Shown here piece after piece: positions 39,791 to 51,295 of a stretch of DNA of 64,000 nucleotides. A program made the translations under genes and the position numbers. Within the stretch, counting starts at the first letter, position 1. Each line of letters starts with the position of its first letter. The notes under the pieces were generated by a model, which saw only the letters and a list, made by a program, of their open reading frames with translations, was not told the origin of the DNA and ran no database searches. This stretch comes from Bacillus sp. ZZV12-4809 (GTDB lineage: Bacteria; Bacillota; Bacilli; Bacillales; Cytobacillaceae): assembly GCF_009849585.1 (NCBI RefSeq), contig NZ_VCRN01000007.1, forward strand, positions 1 through 64,000, read 5' to 3'.

Positions 39791-39820
39791 TTTGACCTTA
39801 ATTGACCATCAGTGTATCAT
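39791..39820 (+). promoter_or_regulatory. clpP promoter with CtsR operator
   Basis: TTTGACC-TTA-ATTGACC (39791-39807) is the complement of the CtsR heptad repeat (RGTCAAA-N3-RGTCAAA) with one change. The promoter TTGACC (39792-39797)-17-TATCAT (39815-39820) overlaps it. CtsR represses clp genes until heat stress. The 306-base gap upstream of clpP shows nothing else. Confidence 0.82.
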
Positions 39821-39913
39821 GATAATACATAGGAGTTAAAAAATTTTCTTTACTTGGAAGAACATGCTTGTTCAGCTTGTATGTTGACCTTATCTTGAAG
39901 GAGGAATTGGAAA

Positions 39914-40519
39914 ATGAACTTAATCCCTACAGTTATTGAACAGACAAATCGCGGGGAGCGTGCTTATGATATCTATTCACGCCTTTTAAAAGACCGCATC
40001 ATTATGCTTGGAAGCGCAATTGATGATAACGTGGCCAACTCCATTGTTGCCCAGCTGTTATTCCTTGAAGCAGAAAACCCTGAAAAGGACATTTCCATTT
40101 ACATTAATAGCCCTGGCGGAAGCATTACAGCTGGTATGGCTATTTATGATACGATGCAATTCATTAAGCCAAAAGTACAAACCATTTGTATCGGTATGGC
40201 TGCATCAATGGGTGCATTCCTTCTTGCAGCAGGTGAAAAAGGCAAGCGTTTTGCACTTCCAAACGCTGAGGTTATGATTCACCAGCCACTTGGCGGTGCA
40301 CAGGGACAAGCGACTGAAATTGAAATCGCTGCAAAGCGCATCCTTTTCCTTCGCGAAAAATTAAACACCATCCTTTCAGAGCGTACTGGACAGCCGCTTG
40401 AAGTCATTGCAAAAGACACGGACCGCGATAACTTTATGACAGCTGAAAGAGCTCTTGAATACGGCTTGGTAGACCAAATCATTTCCAGAAACTCTTTGGA
40501 TGAGAAGAAGGATAAATAA
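39914..40519 (+). CDS. clpP: ATP-dependent Clp protease proteolytic subunit
   Basis: This 201-residue serine protease forms a 14-mer chamber fed by ClpX, ClpC or ClpE. The catalytic triad is Ser98 (GMAASMGAF), His123 (MIHQPLGG) and Asp172 (DTDRDNFM). GAAGGAGG precedes the ATG. Control by CtsR is seen in the promoter. It degrades tmRNA-tagged proteins among others. It is convergent with the crh operon, separated by a shared terminator. Confidence 0.98.
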   Translation: MNLIPTVIEQTNRGERAYDIYSRLLKDRIIMLGSAIDDNVANSIVAQLLFLEAENPEKDISIYINSPGGSITAGMAIYDTMQFIKPKVQTICIGMAASMGAFLLAAGEKGKRFALPNAEVMIHQPLGGAQGQATEIEIAAKRILFLREKLNTILSERTGQPLEVIAKDTDRDNFMTAERALEYGLVDQIISRNSLDEKKDK

Positions 40520-40528
40520 AAAAAGCAA

Positions 40529-40563
40529 AAAACAACTCGCATCTCTCCGATGCGAGTTGTTTT
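40529..40563. terminator. bidirectional terminator between clpP and crh
   Basis: A 13-bp perfect stem AACAACTCGCATC / GATGCGAGTTGTT has flanking A- and T-tracts. It reaches the crh stop codon. Confidence 0.92.
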
Positions 40564-40819
40564 AGTTTTCCTTCTGAATATAGTTTGCCAATGCTTCCAG
40601 AGCCTCGTTTTCGTCGTTCCCCTCTGCCTTCAGGGTAATAACTGATCCTGAGCTTACAGCCAGGCTCATTAGTCCCATAATGCTTTTCGCATTTACCTTC
40701 TTCCCATCCTTCTCAAGGAAAATATCGGATGAGAACCGATTGGCCTCTTGCACGAACAATGCTGCCGGACGGGCCTGCAATCCTGTCTTTAGCTTAACTT
40801 CTACCTGTTTTTCTGCCAT
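40562..40819 (-). CDS. crh: HPr-like protein Crh
   Basis: This 85-residue paralogue of HPr has Gln15 in KTGLQARPAA in place of His15 (so it cannot accept PTS phosphate) and the regulatory Ser46 in NAKSIMGLMSL. HPr kinase (hprK, at 58.5 kb) phosphorylates Ser46; Crh-P then acts as a CcpA co-repressor. It is the last gene of the yvcI-rapZ-yvcK-whiA-crh group. The ATG follows GGGAGGAG. Confidence 0.97.
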   Translation of the reverse strand: MAEKQVEVKLKTGLQARPAALFVQEANRFSSDIFLEKDGKKVNAKSIMGLMSLAVSSGSVITLKAEGNDENEALEALANYIQKEN

Positions 40820-40848
40820 TATCTATCTCCTCCCTGCCGATGCCTCTG

Positions 40849-41799
40849 TCAGTGAGCATCTATGGTGCTGCCTGCCCTGAGCTTCTCAGCGATTTGATCT
40901 ATTTTTCTTAATCTATGATTAATGCCCGATTTGCTGATATTTCCGCCTGAGACCATTTCCCCAAGCTCCTTTAAGGTGACATCCTGGTATGCTACACGCA
41001 ATTCGGCTATTTCCCTCAGTTTGTCGGGCAGAACCTGAAGTCCAACTGTCTGGTCAATAAACCGGATATTCTCCACTTGACGCAGGGCAGCCCCGATTGT
41101 TTTGTTTAAGTTCGCTGTTTCACAATTCACGAGTCGATTGACCGAGTTTCTCATATCGCGGACAATCCGGATGTCTTCAAACCGGAGCAAAGATGCATGC
41201 GCCCCGATAATATTCAGAAACTCCGTTATTTTTTCGGCCTCCTTTAAATAGGTGATATAGCCTTTTTTCCGTTCAAGCGTTTTGCTATTCAGCCCGAACG
41301 TATTCATCAGTTCACAAAGGGAGTCGTTATGCTCCTTGTAAAGTGAAGCAATCTCCAGATGATAGGAAGAGGTTTCCGGATTATTAACCGATCCCCCGGC
41401 CAGGAATGCGCCGCGCAGATAAGAACGCTTACAGCATTTCTTTTTTATGAGCTCTTTTGAGATATCGTGGGTAAAAACAAATCCCTCACTTAAAATTTTC
41501 AGATCATCAAGAATCATGCTGGCCTGTTCCGACAGCCTGACAATGTATACATTGTTCTTTTTCAGCCGCATTTTTTTCCGGACCAGCAGCTCGACCTGAA
41601 CGCTGTAATTCCTTTTAATCAGTGTGTAAATCCTTCTTGCAATGGCTGCATTCTCCGTCTGTATATCCACGATCAATTTCCGGCTGGAAAAAGAAAGTGA
41701 ACCATTCATCCGGATCAAGGCGGACAATTCCGCTTTGCCGCAGCAGTCTTTTAAATCCAGGTTCGTCAATTCTTTTTTCGTTTCCGAAGCGAAAGACAT
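40849..41799 (-). CDS. whiA: WhiA, sporulation/division regulator
   Basis: This 316-residue protein has the WhiA fold: a degenerate LAGLIDADG-like N-domain ([24 protein letters not shown] segment near residue 130) and a C-terminal HTH ([20 protein letters not shown]...[10 protein letters not shown]). In Bacillus it affects cell division and nucleoid segregation rather than sporulation. The LAGLIDADG relation is ancient and not linked to the remnant at 13.5 kb. It sits between yvcK and crh. Confidence 0.96.
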   Translation of the reverse strand: MSFASETKKELTNLDLKDCCGKAELSALIRMNGSLSFSSRKLIVDIQTENAAIARRIYTLIKRNYSVQVELLVRKKMRLKKNNVYIVRLSEQASMILDDLKILSEGFVFTHDISKELIKKKCCKRSYLRGAFLAGGSVNNPETSSYHLEIASLYKEHNDSLCELMNTFGLNSKTLERKKGYITYLKEAEKITEFLNIIGAHASLLRFEDIRIVRDMRNSVNRLVNCETANLNKTIGAALRQVENIRFIDQTVGLQVLPDKLREIAELRVAYQDVTLKELGEMVSGGNISKSGINHRLRKIDQIAEKLRAGSTIDAH

Positions 41800-41918
41800 C
41801 CCTTCACCCCCTATCCGTAAAAGTGCTGAGCCAGAGACATATAAAATGATATTCTCCGCTGAGCAAACGTATGCACAGTTTATTTTTTTACTGACAAAAG
41901 CCCTTTTACACCTTTATA

Positions 41919-42896
41919 TTACGCGTTAAAACGCCTATTGGTTTCATGCAAAATTAAATTATAAAGCATTTGGGCAACTTCTTTTGTATCATGCCGAATG
42001 ATCCCGCCTTCATGGCTGACAATTTCACCGTGCATAATATTAAGGCCCAATTCGGAAAGAGCACCTGTATCATATACAACAGGCCTTGCCATTTCCTCGC
42101 TGTACCGCTCCTGAATATGGGCAGGAATCTCTTCATTATTAACCAGGATGGTATTGATAAAAGCACAGCCCATATGATCATACAGCGCTTTTACATGATC
42201 GCTTGCTGAATAATCGAGCGTCTCGCCTGCCTGTGTCATTAAATTGCATATATACACCTTTTTTGCTTTCGAATGACAGACTTCCCTTCCCAGCTTAGGA
42301 ACAAGCAGATTCGGAAGAATACTGGTATATAAACTTCCAGGTCCAATAATAATCATATCAGCCTGTCTAATAGCCTGCAGTGATTCAGGCAGGGCTTTAA
42401 TATTTTTAGGGGTTAAAAACACCCGCTTAATTTTTTTGCCTGAATAAGGAATCTTAGATTCTCCCGATACAATGGTCCCATCTTCCATCTCAGCATGGAG
42501 GACCACACTCTGGTTGGCAGCCGGCAGCACCTTTCCCCTTACATTTAAGACCTTGCTCATTTCCTGGATCGCGTGAACAAAGTTTCCTGTAATCGAGGTC
42601 ATTGCTGCGAGAATTAAATTGCCAAGCGAGTGCCCGGACAACTCATTAGATGTCGCAAAGCGGTGCTGAAACATCTCCTCAATGAGCGGCTCTACATCTG
42701 AAAGTGCTGCCAGCACATTTCGGATGTCACCGGGCGGCGGGATATGAAGATCATTTCGCAATCTTCCTGAGCTGCCGCCATCATCGGCTACTGTCACAAT
42801 GGCAGTAATATCTACAGGATACGTCTTCAATCCCCTTAAGAGGACAGGAAGCCCTGTTCCTCCGCCGATGATGACGATTCTTGGCTGTCGGTTCAT
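41919..42896 (-). CDS. yvcK: YvcK/CofD-like protein
   Basis: This 325-residue protein has the CofD-like fold with [15 protein letters not shown] at the N-terminus, [12 protein letters not shown] near residue 37 and [12 protein letters not shown] near 190. In B. subtilis it binds UDP-GlcNAc and is needed for growth on gluconeogenic carbon and for PBP1 localisation. Its ATG overlaps the rapZ stop by 4 bases. A 119-base gap precedes whiA. Confidence 0.95.
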   Translation of the reverse strand: MNRQPRIVIIGGGTGLPVLLRGLKTYPVDITAIVTVADDGGSSGRLRNDLHIPPPGDIRNVLAALSDVEPLIEEMFQHRFATSNELSGHSLGNLILAAMTSITGNFVHAIQEMSKVLNVRGKVLPAANQSVVLHAEMEDGTIVSGESKIPYSGKKIKRVFLTPKNIKALPESLQAIRQADMIIIGPGSLYTSILPNLLVPKLGREVCHSKAKKVYICNLMTQAGETLDYSASDHVKALYDHMGCAFINTILVNNEEIPAHIQERYSEEMARPVVYDTGALSELGLNIMHGEIVSHEGGIIRHDTKEVAQMLYNLILHETNRRFNA

Positions 42897-43786
42897 TTGA
42901 TGTTTTCCTTTCTCCTGTCGATATCCCGGTGGGTAATCGCCGTATTATAATCCTTGCTGAAGTAGTCTGCAATATATTCCGTCAGCGCTACAGAACGGTG
43001 CTGGCCTCCCGTACAGCCAATTGCCACAACCAATTGAGCCTTCCCTTCCCGCTTATAATGCGGAAGCATAAAGCTCAGCAGCTCCGTAACCTTTTCAAGG
43101 AATTTACTGGTTTCAGTCCATTTCAGCACATAGGCGGATACCTCTTCATCTAATCCTGTCTTCGGCCTCATATGCTCAATATAATGTGGATTCGGAAGAA
43201 ACCGGACATCGAATACCAGGTCGGCATCAATGGGAATTCCATGCTTAAAGCCAAAAGACATGACATTAACAGTAAAGATGGTCTTTTTATTTAATGAGAA
43301 TTCCGTAAGAATTTTCTCGCGCAATTCCCTCGGTTTCATTTGTGAAGTATTATAAATCAGCCGGGCCCTGCCTTTTAATTCCTCTAGCAGCTCCCGCTCA
43401 AGCTTGATGCCTTCAAGAGGCAATCCTGAAGGTGCAAGGGGATGGAATCGTCTTGTTTCTTTATACCTTCTGACAAGTGTCGAATCATCCGCATCCAGAT
43501 ATAAAATCTGCGGAGTGACCCAGGATGTCTCAGACAATTCATCGAGCGCTTTAAACAGGTGGTCAAAAAACTCACGGCCGCGCAAATCCATTACCAATGC
43601 CACCTTATTCATTTTATTCCCTGATTCCTTCATAAGTTCAAGGAATTTAGGAAGCAGCGTCGGCGGCAAGTTGTCTACACAGAAGAAGCCAAGATCTTCA
43701 AAACTTTGGATCGCTACTGTTTTCCCCGCCCCTGACATTCCCGTAATAATCACCATTTGAGTATCATTAACTGCACCCGTACTCAT
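42893..43786 (-). CDS. rapZ: RapZ/YvcJ nucleotide-binding protein
   Basis: This 297-residue P-loop protein has Walker A GMSGAGKT (residues 16-23), DNLPPTLL and the C-terminal RapZ domain with [11 protein letters not shown], which in E. coli binds small RNA and GlcN6P. In Bacillus, YvcJ hydrolyses GTP and affects competence. GGGGGAAA lies before the ATG. Operon: yvcI-rapZ-yvcK-whiA-crh. Confidence 0.96.
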   Translation of the reverse strand: MSTGAVNDTQMVIITGMSGAGKTVAIQSFEDLGFFCVDNLPPTLLPKFLELMKESGNKMNKVALVMDLRGREFFDHLFKALDELSETSWVTPQILYLDADDSTLVRRYKETRRFHPLAPSGLPLEGIKLERELLEELKGRARLIYNTSQMKPRELREKILTEFSLNKKTIFTVNVMSFGFKHGIPIDADLVFDVRFLPNPHYIEHMRPKTGLDEEVSAYVLKWTETSKFLEKVTELLSFMLPHYKREGKAQLVVAIGCTGGQHRSVALTEYIADYFSKDYNTAITHRDIDRRKENIK

Positions 43787-43813
43787 TTTTATTTCCCCCT
43801 GTATCTGTCAAAT

Positions 43814-44275
43814 TCAGCTTGGATCCAGCCTGTAACTAAGCAATTCAAAATCCGGCGTATACGTGAATGTTCCATAAATCATTCCCTGGCCATGAATCAT
43901 ATACTCCAAAATATGTGAATCACCGGCAGCCATCGGCAGATTCTTTATCTCTGAAAACGGATGCCAGCGAAGCTTTCCTTCCTCTGATTCATCCAGATTC
44001 AGCCCATCAGAAGCTGTAGCCAAAAAAGTAAACATCATCCACTCCGACACAACCTTTTCGCCATCCTTCATGATAAACGTAAAGATGCCTTTAATATTCG
44101 GATTGCGCAGATAGATGCCTGTTTCTTCCCTGAACTCACGGATGCACGAGTCCCTCACTGATTCACCCGGCTCCATCTTTCCGCCCGGAGCCACCCACCA
44201 GCCTCTTCTCGGCTTTTGTAAAAGCAATACTTTATCTTCTTTTAGTAACACACAGTTCGTGACTCGCTGCAACAC
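43814..44275 (-). CDS. yvcI: Nudix hydrolase (YvcI)
   Basis: This 153-residue protein has the complete Nudix box: GGKMEPGESVRDSCIREFREETG (residues 31-53; G-x5-E-x7-REUXEE). It resembles the MutT/8-oxo-dGTPase type. The natural substrate is not known. It is the first gene of the rapZ operon. GAGGTG lies before the ATG. Confidence 0.93.
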   Translation of the reverse strand: MLQRVTNCVLLKEDKVLLLQKPRRGWWVAPGGKMEPGESVRDSCIREFREETGIYLRNPNIKGIFTFIMKDGEKVVSEWMMFTFLATASDGLNLDESEEGKLRWHPFSEIKNLPMAAGDSHILEYMIHGQGMIYGTFTYTPDFELLSYRLDPS

Positions 44276-44429
44276 ATTTCACCTCTATTTTCAAAATCAA
44301 CCGCTGCCGCCATTTTCTTTAAAGCAAAGGCTGGCTAACGTGCGTTTCTTATTCATTTCATTATACTATTTTTGTCATAGAGCCACAATGAATACAGGTT
44401 TACAAAAACATTCTTTAAAATATATCGTC
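44276..44429. other. upstream region of the yvcI-crh operon
   Basis: This region holds the promoter of yvcI (minus strand) between the trxB terminator and the start codon. I see no coding sequence. TTATACTAT at 44360-44368 is a possible minus-strand -10 by complement. The whole gap 44276-44604 has no gene. Confidence 0.35.
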
Positions 44430-44466
44430 ACCTCAAAAAAAAGAGCACAGGCATATGCCTGTGCTT
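44430..44466 (-). terminator. terminator of trxB
   Basis: A 22-bp perfect palindrome AGCACAGGCAT / ATGCCTGTGCT is followed on the minus strand by CTTTTTTTTG. Confidence 0.92.
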
Positions 44467-44604
44467 AAAAAGGATTATATCTTTAAAAGGGGGTCAATTT
44501 CTATTCCTATATTACCCGAATTTTATTTCATCAAGGTTACAGGAGAATTAAAACCGCATGACTTTTTGTTAATCTTTTCTACAAGCGGTTATTTTTTCTA
44601 AAAA

Positions 44605-45561
<957 letters not shown>

Positions 45562-45682
45562 TCACTCCTTCAGTAATCAGAAATCCAATAATTAATAAAA
45601 CACTCTATAAATACGCATATTATAGTATGACCTTCTTACTGTTATCCTATAAAATTGGCCTGTGTTTCGTCCAAATATCTGC

Positions 45683-47182
45683 TCACTGAAGGCGGTCGTT
45701 CACCGATTTAACATATTTGCCCATCGTCGAAGCGGAAATGCCGTATCTTCCGGCAATTTTTGATTGGGAAACCTTTTCGTTCCGAAGCTTATGCCAGACA
45801 TACTCTATGGCTGCCGCCCAAGCATTTTTATTTTTAATATTCTGCCGGTTATTGATCAATTCTGCAAAAATAGTAAACCACATTAAGTATAGCCCGGCTT
45901 CCACTGTGCCGATCGGGTGGTAGTTTTCATAAAACAGCTGGGCTGTTTCATGCGCAGCCTGAACCTGAGCAGGCGCTTCCTGCTCTGTTTGAACGAAGGA
46001 AAGATAATCCTGCTCCATAGCTGAAAACTTATTGTTTCGTACAATAGCTTCAGAAGTGAGGATTTCATCTCTTCTGCTGGATACGGATGTTAGGAAGAGG
46101 CCGAATAACCGCTCTTCAATGTAGTCGCTTTCCAGCTTTTTCAATATAGAAGAATAATGGTCTTCAAAGCCGCTGCCGGTTACTTTTTCATCGTTCCAGG
46201 GCTCAAAGCCTTCTTTTTCCGGATTGATCTCAATTGCCTTCTTCCATGCTGATTTCGCCAGTTCTTCACGTCCAGTGAAATAAGCGGAATAGGATAGCCA
46301 GTAATAAAATGGTCCGTCCCCTTCAAAGCCTTTTTTCTGAAGCTTGCGAAGCCATGCAAAGGAAGCCTCATACTCGCCGGTCAAAGCAAAAGTCGCACCC
46401 AGCTTGAACTGATGTTCAACCGAAAGCGGCTTAATTTTTTTCAGAGCTTCTTTTAAGAGGCGCACCTGTCTGAAATCCCGCTCGTAAAAAGCAAAGACCA
46501 GCTTATTGCAAAGTGCATGGAGATTGCCCGGGTTTTCCTCCAGCACCTTCTCTAAAATATCTGATGCCTTTTGCACTTCTCCCAGGTAAAAATACGCCAG
46601 GGCCAAATTATTGTATGCAGACCAATATTCCGGATACTCATCAATAACAGCATTCAGAATCTCTACCGCTTTTGGAAAATGGCCCGACTCCAGCAATTCC
46701 CGTGCATGTTCCTGCTTCGTAATCAAATCATCCTGCTCGTACAGCTCTTCATCCAATTCATCCGCTTCAAGCGTGAGAAGCTCCAGCAGATCCTCTGTAT
46801 CTTCCGTAAACTCTCCGTCCCGATCCAAATCCAGATACGTATTGGCATGCGTATATGCATCTTTAAAGAGGCCCATATGAGCATAGTTGTTGGCAAGGAA
46901 GTAATGACATTCCGCCATATCCTCATCCAGCTCCTCCAATATCATATGGAGCAGCTGATTTGACTCTTGATACTCACCCATTTCTGAGTGAACAATGGCA
47001 AGCTGGCAGACAATCATCGGTTCACCCGGCTCAAGCTGCATAGCCCGCATTAAATATTTCTTCGCTTTATGAAAATCCCTGCGGTGGTACGCCTTAATCC
47101 CTTTGGAAAAATAGTACTCACCATTCGGGATAAATGACAGTAACTTTCCCTTTTGGTGTCTAGCTTTAGAGTCTTTACTCAT
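45683..47182 (-). CDS. yvcD: TPR protein with C-terminal HTH (YvcD)
   Basis: This 499-residue protein has TPR units from about residue 20 to 330 (AKKYLMRAMQLEPGEPM, YWSAYNNLALAYFYLGEVQKA, and others), an acidic linker (ELDEELYEQDD), and a C-terminal HTH-like segment SQSKIAGRYGISASTMGKYVK (residues about 470-490). It is conserved next to trxB in Bacillus. The HTH suggests a DNA or RNA contact, but no function is known. The ATG at 47182 follows GGAGG. Confidence 0.9.
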   Translation of the reverse strand: MSKDSKARHQKGKLLSFIPNGEYYFSKGIKAYHRRDFHKAKKYLMRAMQLEPGEPMIVCQLAIVHSEMGEYQESNQLLHMILEELDEDMAECHYFLANNYAHMGLFKDAYTHANTYLDLDRDGEFTEDTEDLLELLTLEADELDEELYEQDDLITKQEHARELLESGHFPKAVEILNAVIDEYPEYWSAYNNLALAYFYLGEVQKASDILEKVLEENPGNLHALCNKLVFAFYERDFRQVRLLKEALKKIKPLSVEHQFKLGATFALTGEYEASFAWLRKLQKKGFEGDGPFYYWLSYSAYFTGREELAKSAWKKAIEINPEKEGFEPWNDEKVTGSGFEDHYSSILKKLESDYIEERLFGLFLTSVSSRRDEILTSEAIVRNNKFSAMEQDYLSFVQTEQEAPAQVQAAHETAQLFYENYHPIGTVEAGLYLMWFTIFAELINNRQNIKNKNAWAAAIEYVWHKLRNEKVSQSKIAGRYGISASTMGKYVKSVNDRLQ

Positions 47183-47308
47183 GAAATCCTCCATAAATGT
47201 TAGTAACTAAAGTAGTATATCACACGAACAAGCCCGGGGAGAAGGGAAGAAATGACAATACTATTTCCAGGCGGAGTTTTTTATTGGAAATCCTATCGCG
47301 ATTATGTT

Positions 47309-48325
47309 TTAAAGGGGGTGTCGCGTTGATTTAGCGGTGCTGGTGTATAATTCGGAGATTAACTGATAGTCTGGAGGCGGGTGATAGCGGCGGCCTTTGC
47401 TTGTGCCGGTTTGGGGGAGGCTGAGGGAATCCAATATTCTTCTGGCTATATCTGGGGACTCTAGCTGAAGGAAATCCCGAAATTCCTTATTGGGAATAGG
47501 CTGATCATTATTTAATAAAAATAGATCAGTTACTACATTAAGATGTTCATCCTTCTTTTTTAACTTGCAGATCTTACAAATCCAAACACCATTTTTTCTA
47601 ATCATGGATACTGAAATGCATTCTGGGCAAAGAACCCCTTTAATAACTTCATCTTTTGATGTTTTATAGAAGTTTAAGATATCAAACTTTTCTTGTACAT
47701 GCTCCTTTAAAAGTATGTTAGAAATCCTTTTAAGTTCCTTATTTGTGAGTGGAGTTTTATTAATTGCCATTTTAATTTTGCTTAGTAAATATTGAACATG
47801 TGTGACTTTTTGGCTGATTAGATTATTTTCCGAGGACGTTTGGAGGATTGTAGAGGGCTTGCTAATCATTACACAGAATTCAACCTGGAGATTAATGCCT
47901 CTTCTCATTAACCATTTTTCTAATTCGCCAGCTTGTTGGCTTGCTTGCTCAATTGGATTAGAATAGCCCTTTTGTTCACCGTTATGCGTTGTCTGGATCA
48001 TTTGATTAAATTGTGATTCGAAGCATAGTTTTCCAGAAATATTTTTAACTTCTAAAATGAGGGCGAACTTCGAAGAGAGGATGAGTGTATCGATTTGGAA
48101 GAAGTATTGTCCATTTGTCAGGCGCAATCCATGAAAAATCATATATTCATTAACTGGCAGCTTGCTTAAATGGAAGTCTAAAGCTGCTTCACCTCGGTAT
48201 CCCGCCCATCTTTTTGCCTGATCTTTTTCAATTCCAGGCCGTGCCTTATGACTTTTGGGAAGCCTTCTTAAAAGCACTTCGTTTTTCTGAATTTTTAATG
48301 GTATTGTTCGATGTTTCATGATCAA
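47309..48325 (-). CDS. NERD domain protein with zinc ribbon
   Basis: This protein of about 338 residues has an N-terminal NERD domain (about 40-150), including GYRGEAALDFHLSKL, FQIDTLILS and LILEVKNISGK, the nuclease-like core of the D-x(n)-ExK type. It has a zinc ribbon CPEC-x13-CKIC (about 235-255). NERD proteins are related to Holliday-junction-type nucleases; their role in Bacillus is unclear. A TTG start at 48325 is 7 bases after AAGGAG; the ATG at 48319 is the alternative. Composition is AT-richer than the neighbours, and it interrupts the trxB-yvcD to his order, so it may be acquired. Confidence 0.8.
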   Translation of the reverse strand: MIMKHRTIPLKIQKNEVLLRRLPKSHKARPGIEKDQAKRWAGYRGEAALDFHLSKLPVNEYMIFHGLRLTNGQYFFQIDTLILSSKFALILEVKNISGKLCFESQFNQMIQTTHNGEQKGYSNPIEQASQQAGELEKWLMRRGINLQVEFCVMISKPSTILQTSSENNLISQKVTHVQYLLSKIKMAINKTPLTNKELKRISNILLKEHVQEKFDILNFYKTSKDEVIKGVLCPECISVSMIRKNGVWICKICKLKKKDEHLNVVTDLFLLNNDQPIPNKEFRDFLQLESPDIARRILDSLSLPQTGTSKGRRYHPPPDYQLISELYTSTAKSTRHPL

Positions 48326-48377
48326 AAGCATCACTCCTTCAATTTGCTATACAACAATTCTTCTGAGGAAGAGTATT

Positions 48378-48499
48378 TTCCTGCATATATTTTTATTTTA
48401 TTTTCATATCTGGCATGTTTTCAATTATATCTAGCAATTTTTGTATTTATCTAGCAGGGTTATTATTTTATCTAGCATCTTCAAGAATTTTATCTTACA
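48378..48499. repeat. degenerate 21-bp-period array (ATCTAGCA)
   Basis: Units at 48408 (ATCTGGCA), 48429, 48449, 48470 (ATCTAGCA each) and 48492 (ATCTTACA) give steps 21, 20, 21, 22. An outlying TTCCTGCA is at 48378. The array lies between the NERD gene and the his terminator. T-rich spacers separate the units. Confidence 0.75.
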
Positions 48500-48513
48500 T
48501 TTAAAACCATTAT

Positions 48514-48546
48514 AAAAAAACCGCCCTCCCTATTCGGAGGCCGGTT
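48514..48546 (-). terminator. terminator of the his operon
   Basis: On the minus strand ACCGGCCTCC / GGAGGGCGGT (one mismatch) is followed by TTTTTTTATAA. It overlaps the hisI stop region. Confidence 0.9.
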
Positions 48547-49174
48547 CATTTTTCTTATCATGCCTTTTATTAAGTACTTTCAGGACTTCGCTGAAAGGCA
48601 GTTCCTGCTCGCGCAGCAGCACCATCAAATGATAAATCAGGTCGGCCGCTTCCCATTTCAGTTCGTCTTTATCACGGTTTTTCGCAGCGATGATGACTTC
48701 TGCGGATTCTTCTCCGACCTTCTTCAGGATTTTATCCACGCCTTTTTCAAAGAGATACGTCGTGTATGCTCCTTCTGGGCGTGTTTTTTCGCGTTCTTCA
48801 ATGACTTTTTCAAGCGTATAAAGGATTTCGTAGTCAGGTAATCCGGCGGTGTTTTCACCATATACTCTTTCTTCAAAACAGCTGACTGTACCCTTGTGGC
48901 AAGCTGGTCCAGCCGGTTCCACCAATACCACGATAGCATCCTGGTCACAGTCCAGCTTCATTTCTGAAATTTTCTGCGTGTTTCCGCTTGTTGCCCCTTT
49001 GTGCCAGAGCTCATTGCGGGAACGGCTGAAAAACCAGGTTTCGCCTGTTTCCACGGATTTTAAAAGGGACTCCTGATTCATATAGGCTAACGTTAATACT
49101 TCTTTTGTCTGTGCATCTTGCACAATAGCAGGGATCAGTCCCTGTTCGTCAAACTTTACAGCATCGATATTCAT
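48530..49174 (-). CDS. hisI: phosphoribosyl-AMP cyclohydrolase / phosphoribosyl-ATP pyrophosphatase
   Basis: This 214-residue fusion performs steps 3 and 2 of histidine synthesis. The HisI part (1-110) has [18 protein letters not shown] and [11 protein letters not shown] with zinc/Mg ligands. The HisE part (115-205) has [15 protein letters not shown] and the ADLIYHL helix. It is the last gene of the his operon and overlaps hisF by 4 bases. Confidence 0.97.
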   Translation of the reverse strand: MNIDAVKFDEQGLIPAIVQDAQTKEVLTLAYMNQESLLKSVETGETWFFSRSRNELWHKGATSGNTQKISEMKLDCDQDAIVVLVEPAGPACHKGTVSCFEERVYGENTAGLPDYEILYTLEKVIEEREKTRPEGAYTTYLFEKGVDKILKKVGEESAEVIIAAKNRDKDELKWEAADLIYHLMVLLREQELPFSEVLKVLNKRHDKKNEPASE

Positions 49175-49929
49175 CGGACTACCACCCCTTTTTCCTTAAT
49201 GTAAGATTTCACTTCAGCAACCGATGTTTCTTTATAGTGAAAAATGGATGCTGCCAATGCTGCGTCTGCTTTTCCGTCAATAAACGCTTCTGCAAAGTGA
49301 TCAGCTTTACCGGCACCGCCTGATGCGATAACCGGAATGGAAACCGCCTCGCTGACTGCTTTTGTCAGCTTAACATCGAAGCCTTTTTTCTCACCGTCAG
49401 AGTCCATGCTTGTCAGGAGGATTTCTCCTGCCCCGCGCTCAGCCGCTTCACGTGCCCAGGCGATTACCTCCAAATCGGTCGGTTTCCGTCCGCCATGTGT
49501 GTACACTCGCCAGGAACCAAGCTCTTCATCGTATTTAGCGTCAATTGCCACAACGATGCACTGGGAGCCAAAGAAATTTGCCCCTTCAGTTATTAAATCA
49601 GGATTGTTTACGGCAGCTGTATTTAAAGAAACTTTATCAGCCCCTGCCCGCAAAATTCGTTTCATATCTTCCAGCGCGTTAATGCCCCCGCCTACTGTAA
49701 AAGGAATGGCCAGCTCAGACGCAACAGCCTTAACGACTTCAACCATTGTTTTCCTGCCTTCATGAGAAGCAGAAATATCGAGGAAGACCAGCTCGTCAGC
49801 ACCCTGCCCGTCATAAAATCGGGCAAGCTCAACCGGGTCTCCGGCATCACGCAGCTGCACAAATTGCACCCCTTTTACCACACGCCCGTCTTTTACATCT
49901 AAACAGGGAATAATGCGTTTCGTCAGCAT
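49171..49929 (-). CDS. hisF: imidazole glycerol phosphate synthase, cyclase subunit
   Basis: This 252-residue TIM barrel has [26 protein letters not shown] and ITVSG-type phosphate loops ([20 protein letters not shown]). It receives ammonia from HisH and forms IGP and AICAR. The catalytic Asp residues (near 11 and 130) are present. It overlaps hisA by 7 bases. Confidence 0.98.
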   Translation of the reverse strand: MLTKRIIPCLDVKDGRVVKGVQFVQLRDAGDPVELARFYDGQGADELVFLDISASHEGRKTMVEVVKAVASELAIPFTVGGGINALEDMKRILRAGADKVSLNTAAVNNPDLITEGANFFGSQCIVVAIDAKYDEELGSWRVYTHGGRKPTDLEVIAWAREAAERGAGEILLTSMDSDGEKKGFDVKLTKAVSEAVSIPVIASGGAGKADHFAEAFIDGKADAALAASIFHYKETSVAEVKSYIKEKGVVVR

Positions 49930-50660
49930 GATTCCTTCACCTCTTTTAAGGCTTCCGCTACAGTAAATCGCCCTTCATAAATGGCCTTTCCGACAATCGC
50001 CCCTGCAACACCTTCAGAAGCATATTTCTGAAGTGCCGCCAAATCAGCCAGCCCACTGACACCACCGGAAGCAATGACACTTTTCCCGGTTTCACGGGCA
50101 AGCAGCCGAACGGCTTCCACGTTGGGCCCGGATAGCATGCCGTCTGTTGCAATATCCGTAAAAATAAACGTCTCTGCACCTGCGTCGGCAAATTTCCTCC
50201 CTAAGTCAACCGCCTTCACTTCAGATGTTTCCAGCCATCCGTGTGTGGCCACATAGCCATTTTTTGCATCGAGTCCAACCGCAATGGCTTTGCCGTATTT
50301 GCGGATCATCTCAACTGCAAACTCCGGCTTGGAGACGGCAATGCTTCCAATGATTACTCGTGTTACGCCATTATCGAGGTAATGAAGGATGTCTTCCTCC
50401 GTACGGATTCCCCCGCCGATCTGGATGGAGGCGCCAAGCTCGCGGGCAGCCTGTATGACAAACTGATCGTTCACGCGTCTTCCGTCCTTCGCTCCGTCAA
50501 GATCGACCATATGAATCCAGTCTGCTCCTTCATCGGCAAACTGTTTGGCCATATCAAACGGAGAATCGCCATACACAGTTTCCTTATCATAATCCCCCTG
50601 CAGCAGCCGGACGCATTTGCCGCCTCTCATATCGATTGCCGGATAAATCGTAAAGCTCAT
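49923..50660 (-). CDS. hisA: ProFAR isomerase
   Basis: This 245-residue TIM barrel is homologous to HisF. It has [39 protein letters not shown] and [11 protein letters not shown]. It performs the Amadori rearrangement of ProFAR to PRFAR. It overlaps hisH by 4 bases. Confidence 0.98.
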   Translation of the reverse strand: MSFTIYPAIDMRGGKCVRLLQGDYDKETVYGDSPFDMAKQFADEGADWIHMVDLDGAKDGRRVNDQFVIQAARELGASIQIGGGIRTEEDILHYLDNGVTRVIIGSIAVSKPEFAVEMIRKYGKAIAVGLDAKNGYVATHGWLETSEVKAVDLGRKFADAGAETFIFTDIATDGMLSGPNVEAVRLLARETGKSVIASGGVSGLADLAALQKYASEGVAGAIVGKAIYEGRFTVAEALKEVKESC

Positions 50661-51295
50661 TTCACAGACATCCTTTCTTCAACCACCTCGGTAAAATTGC
50701 GTAAAAGCGCCATGCCGAGCGAACTGCTTTTTTCAGGGTGGAATTGCATGCCAAACACATTGCCCCTTCCGACAACCGCCGGCACTTCCACATCATAGCT
50801 GCTCTGGCTGATTACAACTTCTTTTTCATCTGTATCTACAAAATAAGAATGGACGAAATAGACATAATCTTCAGCAAGGCCTTTTAAAATCGGCGATCCC
50901 TGCAGGAATTCAAGACGGTTCCAGCCCATATGCGGAACCTTATACGTTTCACCTTCGGCTGTTGCACCTGGAAAACGCCTCACATGGCCAGGCAGAAGCT
51001 GCAATCCTTCTGTCAGCCCATTTTCTTCACTGCTTTCAAATAAAAGCTGCATGCCAAGGCAAATGCCAAGCAGCGGCTTGCCTGTATCAGCGAACTCTTT
51101 TACCAGATCTGCCAGGCCAGTAGAATTTAAGATATTCATGGCATCCTTGAAAGAGCCGACACCCGGTAATATTAAAGCGTCTGCTTCCAGGAGCTCAAGC
51201 TTATTCTCAGAGAGGAAATAAGGGACCTCCAAACGTTCCAGCGCTTTACTGACACTGAACAAATTCCCCATTCCGTAATCGATGATGCCGATCAT
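50657..51295 (-). CDS. hisH: imidazole glycerol phosphate synthase, glutaminase subunit
   Basis: This 212-residue class I glutamine amidotransferase has the nucleophile Cys in [13 protein letters not shown] (about residue 80), the oxyanion region PGVGSF, and His/Glu in GMQFHPEKS near 188. It feeds ammonia to HisF. It starts directly after hisB. Confidence 0.98.
   Translation of the reverse strand: MIGIIDYGMGNLFSVSKALERLEVPYFLSENKLELLEADALILPGVGSFKDAMNILNSTGLADLVKEFADTGKPLLGICLGMQLLFESSEENGLTEGLQLLPGHVRRFPGATAEGETYKVPHMGWNRLEFLQGSPILKGLAEDYVYFVHSYFVDTDEKEVVISQSSYDVEVPAVVGRGNVFGMQFHPEKSSSLGMALLRNFTEVVEERMSVK

Noticed and set aside
40849..41799. whiA as a homing endonuclease
   Set aside because: The LAGLIDADG-like fold is a normal part of WhiA; the conserved yvcK-whiA-crh context and the C-terminal HTH show the regulator.
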